From Acidobacteriota bacterium (GTDB taxonomy: Bacteria > Acidobacteriota > Terriglobia > Terriglobales > Acidobacteriaceae): a stretch of 7,196 nt of DNA. Location: NCBI GenBank assembly GCA_021781255.1, contig JAJXXG010000066.1, forward strand, positions 1 to 7,196. The letters are read 5' to 3'. Positions 1-6,599 of the stretch are shown here, one piece after another. The stretch's first letter is position 1, and each line of letters begins with the position of its first letter. The position numbers and the translations under genes were made by a program. The notes under the pieces are model-generated. The model searched no databases. It was not told where the DNA came from and saw nothing but the letters and a program-made list of their open reading frames with translations.

Positions 1-1557
1 GACGCCGGCGGTGGTCCAGGACTCATGGCCGTCGACATTAAAGCTGACGGTGACGCGTACGTGGGCGGCGGAGTCGTGGGCGGAGACGTCGAGAGCGGCG
101 ACCGTGAAGGTGCCCAGGCGCAGGTGCTTGAGGGCGGGATACCACTTGTCGAGCTCGCGGCGCATGGCCTTGGTGAGGGCGTCGACGGGGCCGGCGCCTT
201 CGGCGCGGGTGGTGACGACGGTGGCATCGCCCACGGTGAGCGACATGAAGGCCTGGACGAAGCGTCCGCCGACCTCATCCGACTCATCGAAGACGCGCCA
301 GCTTTTGACGGCAAACCAGTTGCGGAGGGTGCCCATGGTCCGCATGCAGGCGAGGCGGAAGGAGACTTCGCTGGCGGTGTAGCCGCCGCCCTCGATCATG
401 GCGGCGTTGTTTTCCATGAGGGCCTGAGCCTGGGTGGAGTTGAGGGGCAGGCCGATGGACTCAGCGAGGAGCATGATGTTGGCGCGGCCGGACTGGGCGT
501 TGACGCCGATAACGGGGACGGCGCCGACGCGGGCAGGGTCGCACCAGAGGTAGGCGCCGGGGTTTTTGCGTTCGCTGGAGCCGTGCATGCCGGCCCAGGT
601 GCCGAATGCGCCGGGACCGACGATGGGAGCGCCATGGGGAGTTTCAAGCGCAAAGGCCGCATAGGCTGAGTGCGCCAGGCTGGTGAGGCCGGTGAGCGCC
701 TGGGGAGGGACAAATTCCGCCTCGCCGCGGAGCTGCATGGCGCCGACGACGGTGGTGAGGTTGACGTTGCCGCAGCGCTCGCCGGTGCCGATGAGAGTGC
801 CCTGCACCTGGACGGCTCCGGCCAGAATGGCGGCGCGGGTGTTGGCGACGCCGAGACCGCGGTCGGTGTGGCCGTGGAATCCGAAGCCGGCGCCGGGAAA
901 GTCGCGCACCAGACCGCCGATGACATCGGCCACCTCCTCGGGATTGGAAGCGCCGTTGGTGTCGCAGATGACGATGCGGCTGACGTTCTGACGGACACAC
1001 TGCTCGGTGAGCCGGCGGAAGTGATCGAGGGTGCGCCGGGCCATGTCCGCGCCGCAGGGGTTGCCGTTTTCGCAGCGTCCGCAGACGGCGTCCATGGCGT
1101 GCTCGAGATCGACGAGGACTTCAATGCCCTGCGATTGCAGGCAGTCGATGGTCTCCCAGGTCATGCGCAGGTTTTCTTCTGCGGAGGTCTCGAGGGATTT
1201 TTCGACGTCGAGAAGGCGGGACTTGACGACGATGACGGCGGCGGGAATGCGGCGTTTGTGGCGGAGGATGAACTGCACGTCGGGCCAGTCCTGCACTTTG
1301 GCGCCGCGGCCGCGGGTGCGGCCGAAGAGGGCCAGCGTCATGGCACCGGTGTCAACGGCGGAGAGCGCGGCGGTGAGGTCGGCGACGAACTGATTGGCGC
1401 CGGCGAACCCGATCTCGGCGTAGCGTACGCCGAAGGCGGCCATGCGTTCGAGCAAGGCGACGGCGTTGGGCACGGAGATCTCGAGATTCGGCTGCTGCAA
1501 ACCGTCGCGGAGGCTGGTGTCGAAGAGTTCAACGTTCCGAGTGGTCGAAGGCGTCAT
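1..1557 (-). CDS. cimA: Citramalate synthase (CimA-type), C-terminus cut by window edge
   Basis: The family condenses pyruvate and acetyl-CoA to (R)-citramalate in the cytoplasm, the first step of the threonine-independent route to 2-oxobutyrate and isoleucine. All 519 codons down to the left edge are open. Residues 11-19 carry the DRE-TIM start LFDTSLRDG. Residues 228-230 are the metal-binding HGH, 258-264 read GTGERCGN, and 351-362 (GVNAQSGRANIM) resemble the CimA segment after the TIM barrel. Residues from about 430 look like the C-terminal regulatory domain. The end WTTAGV matches the family's W-T-V-G-V, so probably only some 20-30 residues are missing. ATG at 1557 has AGGA (1562-1565) four bases upstream, and an in-frame TAG lies at 1609-1611. 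Oddities: Thr231 replaces the usual Asn/Asp after HxH, Ile256 replaces the usual Asn of the NG-x-GER motif, and C159/C162/C168 form a Cys-rich stretch. An isopropylmalate- or homocitrate-synthase-like paralogue with another substrate remains possible. Confidence 0.8.
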   Translation of the reverse strand, partial: MTPSTTRNVELFDTSLRDGLQQPNLEISVPNAVALLERMAAFGVRYAEIGFAGANQFVADLTAALSAVDTGAMTLALFGRTRGRGAKVQDWPDVQFILRHKRRIPAAVIVVKSRLLDVEKSLETSAEENLRMTWETIDCLQSQGIEVLVDLEHAMDAVCGRCENGNPCGADMARRTLDHFRRLTEQCVRQNVSRIVICDTNGASNPEEVADVIGGLVRDFPGAGFGFHGHTDRGLGVANTRAAILAGAVQVQGTLIGTGERCGNVNLTTVVGAMQLRGEAEFVPPQALTGLTSLAHSAYAAFALETPHGAPIVGPGAFGTWAGMHGSSERKNPGAYLWCDPARVGAVPVIGVNAQSGRANIMLLAESIGLPLNSTQAQALMENNAAMIEGGGYTASEVSFRLACMRTMGTLRNWFAVKSWRVFDESDEVGGRFVQAFMSLTVGDATVVTTRAEGAGPVDALTKAMRRELDKWYPALKHLRLGTFTVAALDVSAHDSAAHVRVTVSFNVDGHESWTTAGV

Positions 1558-1626
1558 ATCGTCCTGCAATTGGTTCTTGATCCAGAGGCCGGGCCGCAAT
1601 GGGGACAGCTAGACCCTCATGTTGAC

Positions 1627-1632
1627 ATCATA
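1627..1632 (-). promoter_or_regulatory. Possible -10 box upstream of the cimA-type gene
   Basis: On the minus strand this reads TATGAT, five of six matches to the sigma-70 -10 box, about 70 bases before the cimA start. No convincing -35 box sits 16-18 bases upstream. The consensus TTGACA at 1622-1627 is on the opposite strand, has no good -10 partner and no gene after it, so I take it as chance. Weak call from sequence only. Confidence 0.25.
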
Positions 1633-1759
1633 TCGTGATTGCAGAATGGGGGCATGACCGGCCCACGGCGGCGCAAAGGCGGGCGGAGCCAACGGCGCTA
1701 CTGAATCGCCGGCGCGGGTGCAGCCGCGAGGGCCCGCAGCGAAAGGATGAGAGACGACG

Positions 1760-1790
1760 AAGGCCCGCGACCGGGATGGCGGCGGGCCTT
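1760..1790 (-). terminator. Hairpin terminator candidate after the PPIase gene
   Basis: A perfect 9-bp stem pairs 1760-1768 (AAGGCCCGC) with 1782-1790 (GCGGGCCTT), with a 13-base loop. It begins 22 bases past the TAA stop of the minus-strand isomerase gene. The stem starts and ends in A/T pairs like an intrinsic terminator. The sequence after it on the minus strand (CGTCGTCTCTC) has only scattered T, so the U-tract is poor. Termination may be weak or factor-assisted. It also insulates the downstream cimA-type gene from read-through. Confidence 0.6.
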
Positions 1791-1812
1791 TCGATGGACG
1801 GTTTTTGGGCGC

Positions 1813-3780
1813 TTACGTGCCCGGTTGCTGCTGGGGCTTGGCGTTGAAGGTGATGAGCTTGTGCTTGGTGTAGTCGTTCCAGACGCCGTTCATGAAGACG
1901 CTGAAGGCCTGGTTGCGCTTCTCATCGAGAATCTCTTCACGGGTCTGATCGAAGTTTTTGGCGATCTCGTCGGCGGTGGGCTCCTGCTTATCGAGGATTT
2001 TGGCGACGACGCCGGTGCGTCCGGCATCGATGGGCCCGCTGAAGCTGCCGGGATTCATATCGAAGAGCTGCGGGGCGACCTGTCCGACTTCGCCGAAGTC
2101 AGGCACCTGGCCGCTCTCGCCGACCAGGTCGCTGGTCTTGACGGTGGCGCCGACGGCCTTGGCGGCCTTGGCAAGATCGTTCATGGACTTGGCCTTGTCG
2201 GCAAGATCCCTGGTTTTCTGGTTGAGCAGAGCGGGCAACTGCTCATCGCGATAGTCGTCGAGGACGTGGGACTTCCAGTCCGCAAAAGAGGGTGCGTGCG
2301 CGGGAGAGATGCCGGTGACCTGGAATACGGCGTAGCCCTCGCCGGTAGGGGCCGACTGCGGCGGGTCTCCCTGCTTGGCCGCGAAGGCCTTGGAGAGCAG
2401 CTGGGTGCTGTCGGGGAGGGCGGCAATCACACCGTCGCGACCCACCGGATCGGAGGTGATGAGCTGGAGGTGATGCGCGGCCGCGGTCTTATCGAGGCCG
2501 TTCCGGCTGGCTTCGGCAGTGAGCTGCTGGGCGAAGCGGGAAGCCGCCTGGCCCTCGGCGTCGCGCTTGAGGGTTTCAGCGATAGCGGACTGGACCTCAG
2601 TGAGGGGCTGGGTGTGCGCGGTCTGGCGCTCCTCGACCTGCACGACGTGATAGCCGAAGTTGGTTTTGACGACGGCGATGTCGCCAATCTTCTGGGAGAA
2701 GATGGCCTGATCGAAGGCAGGAACCATCTTGCCGCGCTGGGCGAAGCCGAGCTCGCCGCCCTGATCTTTGCTGCCGGGATCGTCGGAGTATTTTTTGGCA
2801 AGCTCGGTCCAACTGCCGCCGGCCTGGAGCTGCTTGAGAACGCTCTCGGCCTTGGCCTTGGCCGCGGCGTCGGTTTTAGCATCGGCGCCGGCAGGGACGC
2901 TGATGAGGATATGGCGGGATTTGGCCTGCTCGGGGACCGAGTAATCGCTGGCGTGATCGTTGTAATACTGCTGAATCTGAGCCTGCGTGGGCTGGGCAAC
3001 GCCGCCGGGAATCTGATCCTGGGTGAAGGCGAAGTAGGTGATCTTGCGCTGCTCGGGAACGGCATTGGCGTAGCGCGCGGCGTTGGTCTTGAAGAACGCC
3101 TGGAGATCGCTGTCAGGGGGGTTGATGGTTTTGCGCAGATCGTCGGAGGAGATGACGGCGTAGTCGAACTTGATCTTGATGTTGGCCTTGCGGTAGGTGT
3201 CGCGCACCTCCTGGTCACTGACGGTTACGCCGGCGGTGACCAGGGCCTGGAGGCGGCGGACAGCGATCTCATCCTTAATCTCGCTCTCGAACTGGTCGAC
3301 GGAGATGTGGAGGCGCTCGTCGATGAGCTGCCGGTAGGCGTCTTCGCCGATGAACTTGCCGTCGGGATAGAGAACCTGGCCGGTGGGACCGGTGCGCAGG
3401 TACTGGAGCACATCGTCATTGGTAGCGTAGATCCCGAGCTTGTGCGCCTCCTGGAGGAGGACAGCCTGTTGGACCAACTGCTGGCCGACCTGCTGCTCGA
3501 AGAACTGCACAATCATGGGATTGCTGGCATACTGGGGCCCGCGCTGCTCCAACTGACTCTGTGCGACCTGCTGCACGCGGTTCTGGCTGATGGTGTCGCC
3601 GGAGGACAGGAGGCGGCTGTACCAGTGGGGATAGACGACGGCATAGGTATCAGGGGCGGCGGCGCCGGCGCCGGTGAGGCCGGGGATGAGATAAACCACC
3701 ATGGCCACGGAGGCTGCGCCAATGACAACGACGAACAGAGCTTTGGTGATGCGATTGTCCGATTGCAGAAAACGAATCAT
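1813..3780 (-). CDS. Membrane-anchored parvulin-type peptidyl-prolyl isomerase (SurA/PpiD family)
   Basis: Members of this family catalyse cis-trans isomerisation of prolyl bonds and act as chaperones for exported proteins in the periplasm. The 655-residue product has a short cytoplasmic start (MIRFLQSDNR), one membrane segment at about residues 13-34, and then a long exported part. Residues 60-240 are Gln-rich and helical in look, fitting a SurA-like N-terminal chaperone domain. The PPIC domain spans about 283-386: SRHILI (288-293), YSDDPGSKDQGGELG (331-345) and FGYHVVQV (375-382) are hallmark segments. The remaining 270 residues look like a helical chaperone region ending in a polar tail. 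One PPIase domain, N-terminal anchor and length resemble E. coli PpiD (about 620 residues), but orthology is not shown. The start at 3780 is the first Met before a membrane anchor; a Shine-Dalgarno is weak (AAGG lies 13 bases upstream). A TATAAT box lies about 125 bases upstream, and a hairpin follows the stop. Confidence 0.9.
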   Translation of the reverse strand: MIRFLQSDNRITKALFVVVIGAASVAMVVYLIPGLTGAGAAAPDTYAVVYPHWYSRLLSSGDTISQNRVQQVAQSQLEQRGPQYASNPMIVQFFEQQVGQQLVQQAVLLQEAHKLGIYATNDDVLQYLRTGPTGQVLYPDGKFIGEDAYRQLIDERLHISVDQFESEIKDEIAVRRLQALVTAGVTVSDQEVRDTYRKANIKIKFDYAVISSDDLRKTINPPDSDLQAFFKTNAARYANAVPEQRKITYFAFTQDQIPGGVAQPTQAQIQQYYNDHASDYSVPEQAKSRHILISVPAGADAKTDAAAKAKAESVLKQLQAGGSWTELAKKYSDDPGSKDQGGELGFAQRGKMVPAFDQAIFSQKIGDIAVVKTNFGYHVVQVEERQTAHTQPLTEVQSAIAETLKRDAEGQAASRFAQQLTAEASRNGLDKTAAAHHLQLITSDPVGRDGVIAALPDSTQLLSKAFAAKQGDPPQSAPTGEGYAVFQVTGISPAHAPSFADWKSHVLDDYRDEQLPALLNQKTRDLADKAKSMNDLAKAAKAVGATVKTSDLVGESGQVPDFGEVGQVAPQLFDMNPGSFSGPIDAGRTGVVAKILDKQEPTADEIAKNFDQTREEILDEKRNQAFSVFMNGVWNDYTKHKLITFNAKPQQQPGT

Positions 3781-3863
3781 GGATGGAACTGGACCTTCAA
3801 CTCTCTACGCGCACCGGGGCCGCGCATGGCCGGCAAAAACAGCAGCTGAGCCGGAAGCCATGG

Positions 3864-3894
3864 CGCTGCGGTGCGCAATTTTCGCTGCGTTGCG
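3864..3894. repeat. Pair of 12-bp direct repeats below the PPIase promoter
   Basis: CGCTGCGGTGCG at 3864-3875 and CGCTGCGTTGCG at 3883-3894 match at 11 of 12 positions, with starts 19 bp apart (close to two helical turns). A CAATT follows each copy, at different distances. The pair begins about nine bases downstream of the TATAAT box, where a repressor would block initiation or elongation. The role as an operator is inference. Confidence 0.45.
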
Positions 3895-3902
3895 ACTCTG
3901 CA

Positions 3903-3908
3903 ATTATA
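3903..3908 (-). promoter_or_regulatory. TATAAT -10 box for the PPIase gene
   Basis: The minus strand reads TATAAT here, a perfect sigma-70 -10 hexamer in otherwise very GC-rich sequence. It predicts transcription from about 3896 and a leader of about 115 bases before the isomerase start. I see no recognisable -35 box at 16-18 bases upstream, so the promoter may be weak or need an activator. Confidence 0.5.
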
Positions 3909-4006
3909 GACGACGGCGAAGCGGCAGAGGCCGCGCCGCAAAGTACGCGGACCCGCGACGCAGACCGGGCGCGGGGCAGGCGGGTATGTCTGTACCGCGC
4001 CCCCTG

Positions 4007-4033
4007 CTACTGGCGCTGAATCAGCGCCAGTAG
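4007..4033. repeat. Near-perfect palindrome spanning the BON gene stop codon
   Basis: Thirteen bases at 4007-4019 (CTACTGGCGCTGA) are the exact reverse complement of 4021-4033, with one base between. Three further pairs (4003-4005 with 4035-4037) extend the stem past one mismatch. The right arm encodes the last codons (Tyr-Trp-Arg) and TGA stop of the minus-strand gene, and the left arm lies in its 3' untranslated region. As RNA it would form a strong hairpin over the stop codon. No T-run follows on the minus strand, so a classical intrinsic terminator is not supported; a 3'-end stabiliser or protein site is possible. Confidence 0.6.
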
Positions 4034-5337
4034 TAGGCCCCGCCCATCATGACATAGGGATGATAGAAAGGCGCCGGATAGCCGTAGGGCATGGGGGCGT
4101 AGCCGTAACCGTAGTAAGGCTGCACGTTGGGGGAGCGGCGGTAGAGTGCGGGCCCGCCGGGGTAGAGCCCCTGGGCGAGGCGCTGGGCTTCCTGGGGGCT
4201 GACGGGATCAACGGTGACCGGGGCCGCGAGATGGAAGGTGACGAGGGCTTCGGCAGGAATCCAGGCCCGGGGTCCGGGTGCGACAGTACCGGCAGCGGTA
4301 CCAGCGGCGACTCCGGCGCCGGCGCCGACGGCGCAGCCGACGCCACGACCGACGATGCAGCCGATCATGGTGCCGAGGATACCGCCGGTCAGGGCGCTGC
4401 CGACGGTCTGTCCAGCCTTGTTCGGGGCCTTGACGCGGAACTCATCGGCCTGAATGGGGTAGTTGTGGCCGCCAAGGTCGAGCGAGGTGAGCGTGAGGGC
4501 AAGCGAAGAGCTGCCGGCCATTTGACCGGAGCCGACGTTCTTGCTGTCAGTGACGACGCCGTGGACGACGGCGCCGCGCGGAATGGCGAGGACACCACCC
4601 ATGGTGACGTCCTGAATCACGAGGAACTGCACGGGCTGTCCGGGCTGCGCGTGCTTGCTATCGACGGGCTCACTGGTGCGGAGCTGCAGGAGGGTGCCGG
4701 GACGCAAAGTGACCGGTCCGGTGGCCGGCTGGTAGTTGGGGGTTGGAGGATACTGCTGCTGGTAGGACTGGGGAGCCTGCGCGTACTGGGGGCTCTGATA
4801 CGGGGGCCGCGACTGCGAATAGGGGCCCTGCTGGGCGTCGGGAGGCTGGTTTTGAAGCGGCGGCTGGCCGGGATAGGACTGGGCCGAGGGTCCGGACGGG
4901 GGCAGGCCGGACATGTCCTGCTGGGACTGATCCTGGCCGGGCATCCCCTCGTCGCTGGGCGAGGGTTCAGAGGTCTGGGCGGCGGCGGTGGGATCGCCGA
5001 CCTTCAAATTATCGTGCACCTTGGTGACGCCACTGACGCCCGCGACGATGGACTCCGCCAGTTTTTTGGAGGCGTCGGAGGAGACGGTTCCTGAAAGGGT
5101 GACTTCGCTCTCGATGGTGGCGGCTGTGATGAGGTCGTTTTTAAGCGAGGGCGCCGCATCGAGGGCATGGACCACATCCATTTCGATCTGCCCGTCCGAG
5201 CGGACCGCCGGCGTCGTGGAAGACGGAGCCGGGGACGTGGCGGAGGTTTGAGCCAGGGCCGCGGCAGCACAGAACATGACCGCTCCGGCAGAGGCCAGGA
5301 GCGGACGAAACGTCTTCTTCAGCAGGATACCCATCAT
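4021..5337 (-). CDS. Exported BON-domain protein with glycine zipper and Tyr/Gly-rich tail
   Basis: Numbering is from the Met at 5337 (438 residues). A basic start (LLKK) and hydrophobic stretch end in AAALA-QT, so a signal peptide of about 29 residues is likely. Residues about 48-114 form a BON domain (DVVHALDAAPSLKNDLITAA through VTLSGTVSS to VTKVHDNLKVG), a fold of periplasmic and stress proteins thought to bind membranes or ligands. Residues 122-205 are a Pro/Gln/Ser/Tyr linker. Residues 208-375 begin RPGTLLQLRTSEPVDS and end WIPAEALVTFHLAAPVTV; inside is a glycine zipper (about 310-352) with two Cys at 327 and 335. I recall similar modules in acidobacterial exported proteins, function unknown. 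The last 35 residues are Tyr/Gly/Pro-rich. A longer start at 5343 adds Met-Ala, but AGGAG would then be only two bases away. Neighbour spacing suggests its own transcript. The envelope location is well supported; the molecular role is not known. Confidence 0.85.
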   Translation of the reverse strand: MMGILLKKTFRPLLASAGAVMFCAAAALAQTSATSPAPSSTTPAVRSDGQIEMDVVHALDAAPSLKNDLITAATIESEVTLSGTVSSDASKKLAESIVAGVSGVTKVHDNLKVGDPTAAAQTSEPSPSDEGMPGQDQSQQDMSGLPPSGPSAQSYPGQPPLQNQPPDAQQGPYSQSRPPYQSPQYAQAPQSYQQQYPPTPNYQPATGPVTLRPGTLLQLRTSEPVDSKHAQPGQPVQFLVIQDVTMGGVLAIPRGAVVHGVVTDSKNVGSGQMAGSSSLALTLTSLDLGGHNYPIQADEFRVKAPNKAGQTVGSALTGGILGTMIGCIVGRGVGCAVGAGAGVAAGTAAGTVAPGPRAWIPAEALVTFHLAAPVTVDPVSPQEAQRLAQGLYPGGPALYRRSPNVQPYYGYGYAPMPYGYPAPFYHPYVMMGGAYYWR

Positions 5338-5345
5338 TGCCATCT

Positions 5346-5350
5346 CTCCT
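5346..5350 (-). promoter_or_regulatory. Shine-Dalgarno AGGAG that decides the BON gene start
   Basis: On the minus strand AGGAG sits two bases before the ATG at 5343, eight before the ATG at 5337, and eleven before the ATG at 5334. The eight-base spacing is the normal optimum, so 5337 is the most likely start, with 5334 next. The signal peptide survives under any of these choices. Confidence 0.6.
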
Positions 5351-5372
5351 CAACGGCCGCGATTCATCACGA

Positions 5373-5392
5373 CCCGCGCAGCGACGCGCGGG
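5373..5392 (-). other. GC hairpin in the leader of the BON gene
   Basis: A perfect 7-bp stem pairs CCCGCGC (5373-5379) with GCGCGGG (5386-5392) around a six-base loop. It lies about 22 bases upstream of the Shine-Dalgarno on the minus transcript. It could affect message stability or translation, but such stems are common by chance in GC-rich DNA. Confidence 0.35.
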
Positions 5393-5457
5393 AACCACGG
5401 ACCGAGCTCTGACCGGGCGCCTATGAGTTTAGATGGATCCGCCCCCGTGCCAGTTAC

Positions 5458-5490
5458 CTTATAAGACACAAATTTGAAGGAAAAGTTTCC
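5458..5490 (-). promoter_or_regulatory. Candidate promoter of the BON gene (sigma-E-like or sigma-70)
   Basis: This is an A/T-rich island in GC-rich DNA, about 110 bases before the start codon. On the minus strand it reads GGAAACTT (5483-5490), then 15 bases, then GTCTTA (5462-5467). This is close to the E. coli sigma-E pattern GGAACTT/15-16/GTCTAA. The same region offers a sigma-70 -10 box TATAAG (5458-5463) but no good -35. Which sigma factor acts is inference. Confidence 0.45.
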
Positions 5491-5543
5491 TGGCGGCGGG
5501 ACGGTTGGGCCGGCCGGCGGCGGGCGCAGGAAGACCATGGAGT

Positions 5544-5559
5544 GCCGCCGTCCGGCGGC
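5544..5559 (-). terminator. Hairpin immediately after manA stop
   Basis: GCCGCCG at 5544-5550 and CGGCGGC at 5553-5559 are perfect reverse complements, giving a stem of at least six pairs with a four-base loop. It starts one base after the TAA of manA on the minus strand. No T-run follows, so it is at best an atypical terminator or a 3'-end stabiliser. Confidence 0.35.
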
Positions 5560-5560
5560 C

Positions 5561-6538
5561 TTAGCGCGGCCAGTTTGGAGTGATGCGGATGAGGTCGAGG
5601 CTCTGTCCGGGAGCTCCGGCGTCTTCGAGGATGAAGTCAGGGGAGAGCGCGGGGACGGCAACGATGCCGCGAGTGGGCAGGGGGATGGGCTCGAAGGCCG
5701 GCGAGACGAGGCGGCCTGCGCCGGCCGCGGCAAAGAGATAGGCGAGCCCCGGAGGCGAGCCGCCGCGGAGGCTTGCGCTGGAGCGGCTGCCCTGCACCGG
5801 AATCCGCTCGACGCGGAAGTACTCGACATCGATGAGGAGGGTGCGGTCGTCGAGGAGCCGGGGCGGGATTTTGCCGGCGCGGGTGGTGAGCCGGGTGGCC
5901 TCAAGGGATCTGGCGATGTGCAGCTCGCGGGGGCGGCCGTAGTCGAACATGCGGTAGGTAAGGTCGCAGTTCTGCTGGGTTTCAAGGAGGATGGCGCCGG
6001 GCCAGATGGCATGGATGGTTCCGGCATCGACAAAGATCAGATCGCCGGCGTGGACGGGCAGGGTGTTGAGGCTGGATTCGAGCGTGCCGTCGTGAATCTG
6101 CTGCTCGATTTGCGCGAGCGTGACGCCGGGTTTGACGCCGACGGCGACCTGTGCGCCGGGCTGGGCGTCGAGAGCATACCAGCACTCGGTTTTGCCGCGG
6201 GCATCGCCGTATTTTTGCGCCATTTTGTCGTCGGGGTGCACCTGTACGCTGAGCTTTTCGCAGGCGAAGATGGCCTTGATGAGCAGCGGCGAGGCCGGCG
6301 CGGGGGCATGGCTGCCGAGCAGGGCCTGGTGGGCTTCGACAAAGAGCGCGTCGAGGCGCTTGCCGGCATGCGGGCCGGTGGCAACCCGGCAGGCGTCGCC
6401 GGTGAGCCAGATCTCGCCGATAGGGTCGCCCTGGGCTACGAGATCGTACCAGGGGCGGAGGTCGCGGAAGCCCCAGGGGCGCAGGGAGATCTCCGGATGA
6501 ATGCCAAACGGGGACAGAGGAAGCGAGGAAGTCGTCAT
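5561..6538 (-). CDS. manA: Mannose-6-phosphate isomerase, type I, short form
   Basis: This enzyme interconverts fructose 6-phosphate and mannose 6-phosphate in the cytoplasm, linking central metabolism to mannose-containing glycans and GDP-sugars, or letting mannose enter glycolysis. The 325-residue product is close to the Bacillus-type short ManA (about 315). The zinc site is visible: Q99 and H101 in LSVQVHPDD, E118 in KTECWY, and H176 in GTIHAI. The TYRMFDYGRPRELH segment (194-207) matches the family's TYR-x-YD-x-GR-x-R-x-LH block, and PWGFRD (21-26) is the usual N-terminal strand. No domain is missing. Residues 250-263 (Ser/Arg/Gly-rich) look like a small variable loop. ATG at 6538 is preceded by a weak AGAGAG six bases away; a richer purine run (GGAGGAAAGAAGG, 6556-6568 as complement) lies too far upstream to serve it. 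It is divergent from the plus-strand gene at 6760. No sugar-nucleotide genes are in view, so the pathway branch is undecided. Confidence 0.93.
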   Translation of the reverse strand: MTTSSLPLSPFGIHPEISLRPWGFRDLRPWYDLVAQGDPIGEIWLTGDACRVATGPHAGKRLDALFVEAHQALLGSHAPAPASPLLIKAIFACEKLSVQVHPDDKMAQKYGDARGKTECWYALDAQPGAQVAVGVKPGVTLAQIEQQIHDGTLESSLNTLPVHAGDLIFVDAGTIHAIWPGAILLETQQNCDLTYRMFDYGRPRELHIARSLEATRLTTRAGKIPPRLLDDRTLLIDVEYFRVERIPVQGSRSSASLRGGSPPGLAYLFAAAGAGRLVSPAFEPIPLPTRGIVAVPALSPDFILEDAGAPGQSLDLIRITPNWPR

Positions 6539-6568
6539 GATGGGTCTCTCTGGTGCCTTCTTTCCTCC

Positions 6569-6574
6569 AGTGTA
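6569..6574 (-). promoter_or_regulatory. Possible -10 box of manA
   Basis: The minus strand reads TACACT, four of six matches to TATAAT, 30 bases before the manA start. This would give a leader of roughly 25 bases. No clear -35 box is present 16-18 bases upstream. Low-confidence call. Confidence 0.3.
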
Positions 6575-6599
6575 GTGGGTGACGCCGCGCGGGTCCGGG

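Noticed and set aside
1622..1627. Perfect TTGACA -35 hexamer on the plus strand.
   Set aside because: The sequence 16-18 bases downstream (AATGGG region) is not a -10 box, and no plus-strand gene follows.
25..1638. Long plus-strand open frames antisense to the cimA-type gene.
   Set aside because: Same codon-register effect; the only interruption is the complement of one TCA Ser codon. No family resemblance in the translations.
1747..3849. A 700-codon open frame on the plus strand antisense to the isomerase gene.
   Set aside because: It is in exact codon register with the real minus-strand gene. In that register stops arise only from sense TTA, CTA and TCA, which GC-rich genes avoid. The product is Gly/Asp/Leu-rich with no recognisable domain, while the minus strand encodes a clear PPIC protein.
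3783..4019. Small plus-strand open frames filling the spacer between the isomerase and BON genes.
   Set aside because: No Shine-Dalgarno, an Arg/Ala-rich translation of a GC-rich spacer, and overlap with the TATAAT promoter region of the minus-strand gene.
4060..5094. A 344-codon plus-strand frame across the BON gene.
   Set aside because: Codon-register shadow of the minus-strand gene, low-complexity translation, and no ribosome site.
5350..6033. A minus-strand frame overlapping the end of manA and the BON leader.
   Set aside because: Pro/Ser-rich out-of-frame shadow of manA continuing through the leader; it would overlap most of manA and has no domain.
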